A DNA stretch of 8,523 nt from Planctomycetales bacterium. Lineage in GTDB: Bacteria; Planctomycetota; Phycisphaerae; SM23-33. The number at the start of each line of letters is the position of its first letter. Within the stretch, counting starts at the first letter, position 1. Both the position numbers and the translations under genes were made by a program. The stretch lies in assembly GCA_030592655.1 (NCBI GenBank), contig JAUVIQ010000139.1, positions 1 through 8,523 on the forward strand. The letters are read 5' to 3'. Below the pieces are notes generated by a model. That model worked only from the letters and a program-made list of their open reading frames with translations, did not search any database and was not told where the DNA came from. Positions 5,709 through 8,523 of the stretch are shown here, in pieces.

Positions 5709-6296
5709 ATGACGAACGCCAGAAAACCCGTTTGCTATATCATTGCCGGACCGAATGGGGCCGGTAAGACGACCTTTGCCATGCGGTATTTGCTTGAATT
5801 GACAGGGTGCAACGATTTTATCAATGCCGACATGATTGCCCATGGGCTGTCTCCGTTGAATCTGACAAAGTCCCGGATCACGGCTGGTAAGTTGTTTCTT
5901 CAAGCCATTCACGACAATATTGACCGGCGCGAGGATTTTGCGTTTGAGACAACATTTTCCGGTCGCGGACATGCTAAATTATTGAAAACCCTTCGGGAAA
6001 GTGGCTGGCAAATCGTTCTCTATTTCCTATGGATTCCCAGCGCCGATTTTTCAAGAGATCGGGTTCGGGAACGTGTCGAACACGGTGGCCATGATATTTC
6101 CATTGACGCAATTTATCGGCGATACACGCGCGTCATTCAAAACCTGTTCGGGTTGTATATCCCATTGTGCGACAAAGTGTTTTTCTACGACAACTCAAAC
6201 CCGACACCGGAATTGATTTACGAGCAGGACGAATCGGGACGACAAACTGTGCGAAATGAAACCACCTATAAGACAATAATGGAGCAATACCAATGA
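5709..6296 (+). CDS. Zeta-toxin-family P-loop kinase
   Basis: This 195-residue protein has Walker A GPNGAGKTT at residues 14-22, then NDFINADMIAHGLSP (35-49), FAFETTFSG (78-86), and the arginine-rich RVRERVEHGGHD (118-129) with YRRYTRVIQNLF (136-147). This order is that of the zeta-toxin-like kinases: ATP binding, a catalytic Asp (D41 in INAD), substrate-facing ETTFSG and phosphate-sensing arginines. Zeta toxins phosphorylate UDP-N-acetylglucosamine; whether this member has that substrate or is toxic is unknown. Its length (about 195) is that of the stand-alone chromosomal type. The stop overlaps the next ATG by four bases (ATGA), implying coupling to the antitoxin-like gene. It is preceded by R3 with its promoter. 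The remnant at 2906-2953 is a decayed copy. Confidence 0.88.
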   Translation: MTNARKPVCYIIAGPNGAGKTTFAMRYLLELTGCNDFINADMIAHGLSPLNLTKSRITAGKLFLQAIHDNIDRREDFAFETTFSGRGHAKLLKTLRESGWQIVLYFLWIPSADFSRDRVRERVEHGGHDISIDAIYRRYTRVIQNLFGLYIPLCDKVFFYDNSNPTPELIYEQDESGRQTVRNETTYKTIMEQYQ

Positions 6297-6478
6297 TTGA
6301 TAAAGAAACACACGAACAAGCCATGCGTGGTGAACGTTTATTGCGTAAGGCTGTACGGGATGAACTTCGCTACAAGGCCAAGCTCGATCAATACGTGATC
6401 ATTAATCGTAATGGTAAGCCGTGCAAAGTGCCCGCCGAGGAAGCACTCCGCGAGGCAGAACAAACAGGTAATCCATAA
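6293..6478 (+). CDS. Zeta-associated antitoxin-like protein, copy 2
   Basis: This 61-residue protein starts within the last codons of the kinase gene (ATGA overlap), with TGGAG at 6280-6284 as ribosome binding site. Residues 1-35 are charged and helical (RGERLLRKAVRDELRYKAKL), followed by YVIINRNGKPCKVPAEEA, which looks like two short beta strands and a turn. Small proteins of this layout commonly follow zeta-type kinases and are annotated only as hypothetical; the classical epsilon antitoxin is a different three-helix protein encoded upstream of zeta. Here the putative antitoxin is downstream. It is 59/61 identical to the orphan at 2951. The pairing is visible in the sequence; its neutralising role is inferred. 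Confidence 0.82.
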   Translation: MIDKETHEQAMRGERLLRKAVRDELRYKAKLDQYVIINRNGKPCKVPAEEALREAEQTGNP

Positions 6479-6508
6479 ACCTTAAAGCAAAAGGAACAGA
6501 TCATGGCA

Positions 6509-6620
6509 ATAGTGGACGCTAACCTGTGCTGCGATTGACAAATTGCCGATTGACGCTGATACTGATTGGAATGATAGGGAGAAAAGACTAAAATAGGCTA
6601 ACGCCCCCTGTTTCCTATTT
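6509..6620 (+). repeat. Repeat R4 with terminal inverted repeats
   Basis: The left end has decayed (AATAGTGGACGCTAACCTGT), while the right end keeps AAATAGG (6591-6597) and CCTATTT (6614-6620), an inverted pair, with CTAACGCCCCC between, the mirror image of the R left end. The middle matches R1-R3. Like R2 it directly follows an antitoxin-like gene and precedes a small membrane-protein gene. Confidence 0.75.
6535..6563 (+). promoter_or_regulatory. Promoter-like pair inside R4
   Basis: TTGACA (6535-6540) and GATACT (6558-6563) with a 17-base spacer. Transcription would begin near 6570, about 70 bases before the gene at 6640, and the leader would contain the AAATAGG/CCTATTT hairpin. The distance from box to start codon (77 bases) is nearly that seen after R2 (79 bases). 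Confidence 0.5.
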
Positions 6621-6639
6621 ACCCTGCGGAGTGCGACAC

Positions 6640-7104
6640 ATGGAAAAGCAGCGAAAGATTTGGAGATGGGCCAGAAGGATTGCACTTGCCTTTGCGGCTT
6701 ACGTGATGATTTTCTTGTTTTGCACGAAAGCTGCGCAGTGCATGACGTACGTAGAGGGATCAGCGAAGATACCAAGTGTTTTTCTCTGGATATCGGAAAA
6801 CGAAGTCTGCAACACCGTAGGGTACTTTATCTTCTACCCACCGATTAAGCTGCTTGAGAGCACGGGAACATTCCAATTCCTTTATCCGCTTCCCCCGAAC
6901 TTCGATACGTGCTTTGGATGCGGTGCCAAGTCCCTGGCAGCCCATTTTAAAAATTGGGTTATTGCTGTGCCGAGCATTATAGGTGCATTTGTCTGTGTGA
7001 TATTTGCGTGGCGATCTCCATCTGCAAAGAAGAAAATTCTGCTGGGCATAATAGGTGCAATTCTCTTTATGCTCGGTCTGTTTCTTGCTTGGTCTGATTT
7101 TTAG
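6640..7104 (+). CDS. Small multi-TM membrane protein of unknown function
   Basis: The start is ATG 6640, with GGAG (6628-6631) 8 bases upstream; an in-frame GTG at 6631 lies within that signal and is less likely. The 154-residue protein has a basic N-terminus (MEKQRKIWRWARR), a hydrophobic helix at about 13-32, a weaker one near 44-68, and two strong C-terminal helices at about 106-124 and 132-151, separated by a basic turn (RSPSAKKK). A loop before the third helix holds C91 and C94 (CFGCG); with C28, C34 and C57 these are unusually many cysteines for a protein of this size. No family is recognised. A/T-rich codons set it apart slightly from mcsAB. It ends at a clear terminator hairpin and is probably read from R4. 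Confidence 0.72.
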   Translation: MEKQRKIWRWARRIALAFAAYVMIFLFCTKAAQCMTYVEGSAKIPSVFLWISENEVCNTVGYFIFYPPIKLLESTGTFQFLYPLPPNFDTCFGCGAKSLAAHFKNWVIAVPSIIGAFVCVIFAWRSPSAKKKILLGIIGAILFMLGLFLAWSDF

Positions 7105-7107
7105 AAA

Positions 7108-7155
7108 GTAGGTGGGACTCCGCTATCGCTCCGTCCCAGCCTACCCACTATTTTC
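7108..7155 (+). terminator. Intrinsic terminator-like hairpin after the 6640 gene
   Basis: GTAGGTGGGAC (7108-7118) pairs with GTCCCA (7133-7138) and CCTAC (7140-7144) with one bulged G at 7139, giving an 11-bp stem with a 14-base loop. CCACTATTTT follows, a modest T-run. It starts four bases after the stop codon. Confidence 0.65.
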
Positions 7156-7207
7156 ACATTTCGCATAGATATAACAATTAATTCCTCTCTCATCCGCTCG
7201 ATGTGTG

Positions 7208-7213
7208 TAAAAT
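7208..7213 (+). promoter_or_regulatory. -10 box placing transcription start at the ATG of the PTPS-like gene
   Basis: TAAAAT at 7208-7213 matches five of six -10 bases, and TG repeats precede it (ATGTGTG). The predicted +1 is 7220, the A of the ATG. No ribosome binding site lies between. The spacing from box to start codon is the same as at 1906-1918. Confidence 0.5.
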
Positions 7214-7219
7214 AAGTGC

Positions 7220-7588
7220 ATGAGTGTTTATGAGATTAGCGTATCGACTTGTTTTTCCGCGCGGCATAGCGTTGCGCTGCCGGACGGGACAATGGAGCCG
7301 TCCCACAAGCACGACTGGTCTGTAACGGCGGCGTTTCGGGCCAATCGGCTGGATACCGACGGCTTTGTGGTTGATTTTACCGTTGTCCAGTCTGCATTGG
7401 CCGAAATCACCGGCGAGTTGGAAGGTGGGGACCTGAATGATTTATTGCCCCCGGATTTTGCGGCGACGGCTGAATGTCTTGCCGAATATCTGGCAGGGCG
7501 GTTGGCCGAGCGGATTTCCCGGTCGGTACACTGCGTTCGAGTAACCGAGGCCCCCGGCTGCGAGGCAGCGTTTTATCCGAACGGATAG
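7220..7588 (+). CDS. 6-pyruvoyl-tetrahydropterin synthase / QueD-family protein
   Basis: The 122-residue protein has the single-domain length and motif order of the PTPS/6-carboxytetrahydropterin synthase family. Visible are the three zinc-binding histidines H16 (FSARH) and H29, H31 (SHKHDW, the family's HGH), the GFVVDF strand with D52, the ATAECLAEYL helix (family PTxEN), and VTEAP with the conserved E110 that binds the pterin ring. Members act on dihydroneopterin triphosphate in biopterin or queuosine synthesis. The catalytic cysteine expected four residues before the first H of HGH is Met25; a Glu stands at 26. That makes a standard QueD reaction doubtful. ATG 7220 has no ribosome binding site and matches a leaderless start. 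It ends inside the flank of a long palindrome. Membership is secure; the exact reaction is open. Confidence 0.85.
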   Translation: MSVYEISVSTCFSARHSVALPDGTMEPSHKHDWSVTAAFRANRLDTDGFVVDFTVVQSALAEITGELEGGDLNDLLPPDFAATAECLAEYLAGRLAERISRSVHCVRVTEAPGCEAAFYPNG

Positions 7589-7678
7589 CGTAAAGAATTA
7601 TGTATAAGTTTCAGCATCTTATCCCTGGGCAGTGCCCAGGGCTTCAAACTTACACATAATTCTTTACACTATTATCCG
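7582..7678. repeat. 97-bp near-perfect palindrome between the PTPS-like gene and mcsA
   Basis: The arms 7590-7611 and 7646-7667 match in 21 of 22 bases. Inside, CCCTGGGC (7623-7630) and GCCCAGGG (7634-7641) form an 8-bp G/C stem with loop AGT. Outside, CGGATA (7582-7587) pairs with TATCCG (7673-7678). TTATCCGAAC occurs directly repeated at 7573-7582 and 7672-7681, as a target-site duplication would. It may be an inserted palindromic element, and could also stop transcription from both sides. Confidence 0.8.
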
Positions 7679-7690
7679 AACTTACTTGCC

Positions 7691-7729
7691 TTGACGGACG
7701 GCGCTGCCGGAGCGTACGATAAATCGTAC
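7691..7729 (+). promoter_or_regulatory. mcsA promoter with palindromic operator over its -10 box
   Basis: TTGACG (7691-7696) and TACGAT (7715-7720) form a promoter with an 18-base spacer. The second box lies in the palindrome GTACGAT-AA-ATCGTAC (7714-7729), flanked by GCCGG (7706-7710) and CCGGC (7729-7733). Transcription would start near 7727, giving a leader of about 39 bases before mcsA. A protein bound here would block the promoter. Confidence 0.5.
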
Positions 7730-7765
7730 CGGCCCGCCGAAACGGACTACAACGGAGCAAGACCG

Positions 7766-8272
7766 ATGAAATTTGAATGTGAAAAATGCCAGCGTGAAGC
7801 GACCGTTCATCTGACCGAGATTGCCAACGGACAGAAGATCGAGCGCCACCTCTGCGAGCAGTGCGCTTCGGATGAGGGAATCACCATCAAGGCCCAGTTG
7901 CCCATCTCCAAGGTAATTGAGGAGTTGATGCTGCAATCGTCAGCCGAGAAGGAATTTTCCGACCTTCGCTGCAACGTTTGCGGAATTTCGTTCCTGGAGT
8001 TTCGTCGGGACGGGCTTTTGGGTTGCCCGAACGATTACGAGGCCTTCGAGCATGTCCTGGTACCGTTGCTGGAGCGTTCGCACGAGGGTAACTCCTGCCA
8101 CGTCGGGAAAGTTCCGGCCAATGCAGCCGAGGGTCAGCGCGTGCAGAACGAACTGCTTCGCCTGCGAGGACAGCTCGCCGAAGCCGTCGGGCGCGAGGAT
8201 TACGAAGAGGCCGCCGCCCTGCGCGACCGCATCAGGCATCTTTCAGACGGACTCCATGAGGAGGCCAAGTGA
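7766..8272 (+). CDS. mcsA: McsA, activator of the McsB protein-arginine kinase
   Basis: The start is ATG 7766 with GGAG 8 bases upstream; the frame is open back to 7691, but that part is promoter. The 168-residue protein has CxxC pairs at 5/8 (CEKC), 30/33 (CEQC) and 69/72 (CNVC), the FLEFRRDGLLGCPNDYEAF segment, the GNSCHVGKVP motif (109-117), and a C-terminal UVR helix pair (LRGQLAEAVGREDYEEAAAL). This order is that of Bacillus McsA, which activates McsB; McsB then phosphorylates arginines on misfolded proteins to mark them for ClpCP. The second zinc site is unusual: the family's GCxxCY reads GCPNDY, so Asp90 replaces the fourth cysteine. The stop overlaps the next GTG (GTGA), coupling it to mcsB. 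No ctsR precedes it. Confidence 0.92.
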   Translation: MKFECEKCQREATVHLTEIANGQKIERHLCEQCASDEGITIKAQLPISKVIEELMLQSSAEKEFSDLRCNVCGISFLEFRRDGLLGCPNDYEAFEHVLVPLLERSHEGNSCHVGKVPANAAEGQRVQNELLRLRGQLAEAVGREDYEEAAALRDRIRHLSDGLHEEAK

Positions 8273-8523
8273 ACCTTACGGACCTATCGCAACGCCTGGC
8301 GCACTGGCAGAAGTCTCCCGGTCAATTCGGAGACGTTGTAATCTCCTCCCGCGTTCGCCTTGCGAGGAACCTCGCGGGGATGTCGTTTCTGAGCCGGTGC
8401 AGCGACAGGCAGGTCGGCGAAGTCGCCGAGTTGCTCCGTAAAGTGCTGACGGGCGGCGCTCTGGGCGAAGGGGCGTTTTACGTCGATATCGCCGAGGCCG
8501 ACCCGCTCGATTGTCAACTGCTC
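8269..8523 (+). CDS. mcsB: McsB protein-arginine kinase, 3' end outside window
   Basis: The first 85 residues are visible, from GTG 8269 (MNLTDLSQRLAHWQ); the gene continues past the right edge. The GTG overlaps the mcsA stop by four bases and has AGGAGG (8259-8264) four bases upstream. GDVVISSRVRLARN (residues 21-34) is the signature at the start of the phosphagen-kinase catalytic domain, whose arginines (R28, R30) hold the ATP phosphates; FYVDIAEADPLDCQLL aligns with the following segment of Bacillus McsB. The enzyme transfers phosphate to arginine side chains of proteins with McsA as activator, in protein quality control. The conserved catalytic residues further along, and the C-terminal dimer domain, cannot be checked here. 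Confidence 0.9.
   Translation, partial: MNLTDLSQRLAHWQKSPGQFGDVVISSRVRLARNLAGMSFLSRCSDRQVGEVAELLRKVLTGGALGEGAFYVDIAEADPLDCQLL

Noticed and set aside
2840..6620. R repeats as integron attC sites of a gene-cassette array
   Set aside because: GCTAAC and its complement resemble the attC core, but the RYYYAAC / GTTRRRY pair and the expected spacing are not met, and no integrase is visible.
5609..6632. Target-site duplication around the intact cassette
   Set aside because: Bases left of AAATAGG at 5621 (ACTATGG) and right of CCTATTT at 6620 (ACCCTGC) share no direct repeat.
7691..7765. N-terminal extension of McsA from TTG 7691
   Set aside because: The stretch carries a promoter and palindrome, lacks a ribosome binding site before TTG, and McsA proteins start right at the first CxxC, as from ATG 7766.
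7682..7765. CtsR or HrcA (CIRCE) operator before mcsA
   Set aside because: Neither the GGTCAAA direct repeat nor TTAGCACTC-N9-GAGTGCTAA is present; only the GTACGAT palindrome is found.

Overview
The window reads as a chromosomal stretch of a diderm bacterium, most likely a planctomycete (Phycisphaerae-like). This is an inference from the gene style (an ECF sigma factor followed by a TM regulator and a secreted helical protein, McsA/McsB in a non-Firmicute setting, many lineage-specific membrane proteins) and from dispersed short REP-like repeats. No rRNA, tRNA or CRISPR array was seen.

Layout. (1) 1-1769, plus strand: 3' part of an ECF sigma factor gene, an overlapping single-pass membrane protein that is probably its anti-sigma factor, and a secreted basic helical protein, in one apparent operon. 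(2) 1903-2841: a calcineurin-like metallophosphoesterase whose GTG start lies exactly where an extended -10 box predicts transcription to begin. (3) 2840-3530: a decayed copy of a toxin-antitoxin-like cassette in which the zeta-type kinase is reduced to a few dozen bases while the small antitoxin-like gene stays intact, then a 76-residue membrane protein. (4) 3531-5508: two minus-strand genes of unknown function, one Pro/Glu/Ala-rich with an in-frame 36-bp tandem duplication, the other a four-TM membrane protein, separated and flanked by REP-like debris. (5) 5621-7104: the intact copy of the same cassette (zeta-type kinase plus antitoxin-like gene, 4-base overlap), then another small membrane protein. 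(6) 7208-8523: a 6-pyruvoyl-tetrahydropterin synthase family gene, a long palindrome, and mcsA-mcsB, the protein-arginine kinase pair, with mcsB running off the right edge.

The most striking structure is the cassette pair. Four copies of a repeat of about 70 bp (R1 at 2840, R2 at 3166, R3 at 5621, R4 near 6510) bracket both cassettes. Three of them hold a TTGACA-17-GATACT promoter-like pair pointing into the next gene; R1, before the decayed toxin, has lost bases in both boxes. R2 and R4 continue into an inverted copy of their own left end, as in a REP or MITE element, and each lies about 78 bases before an unrelated small membrane-protein gene. The left copy appears to have lost the toxin by two deletions while the antitoxin kept its frame, ribosome binding site and all but two residues.

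Regulation visible elsewhere: two genes look leaderless (1918 and 7220), and mcsAB has a promoter whose -10 box lies inside a 7-bp-arm palindrome, a candidate operator that resembles neither the CtsR nor the HrcA site.
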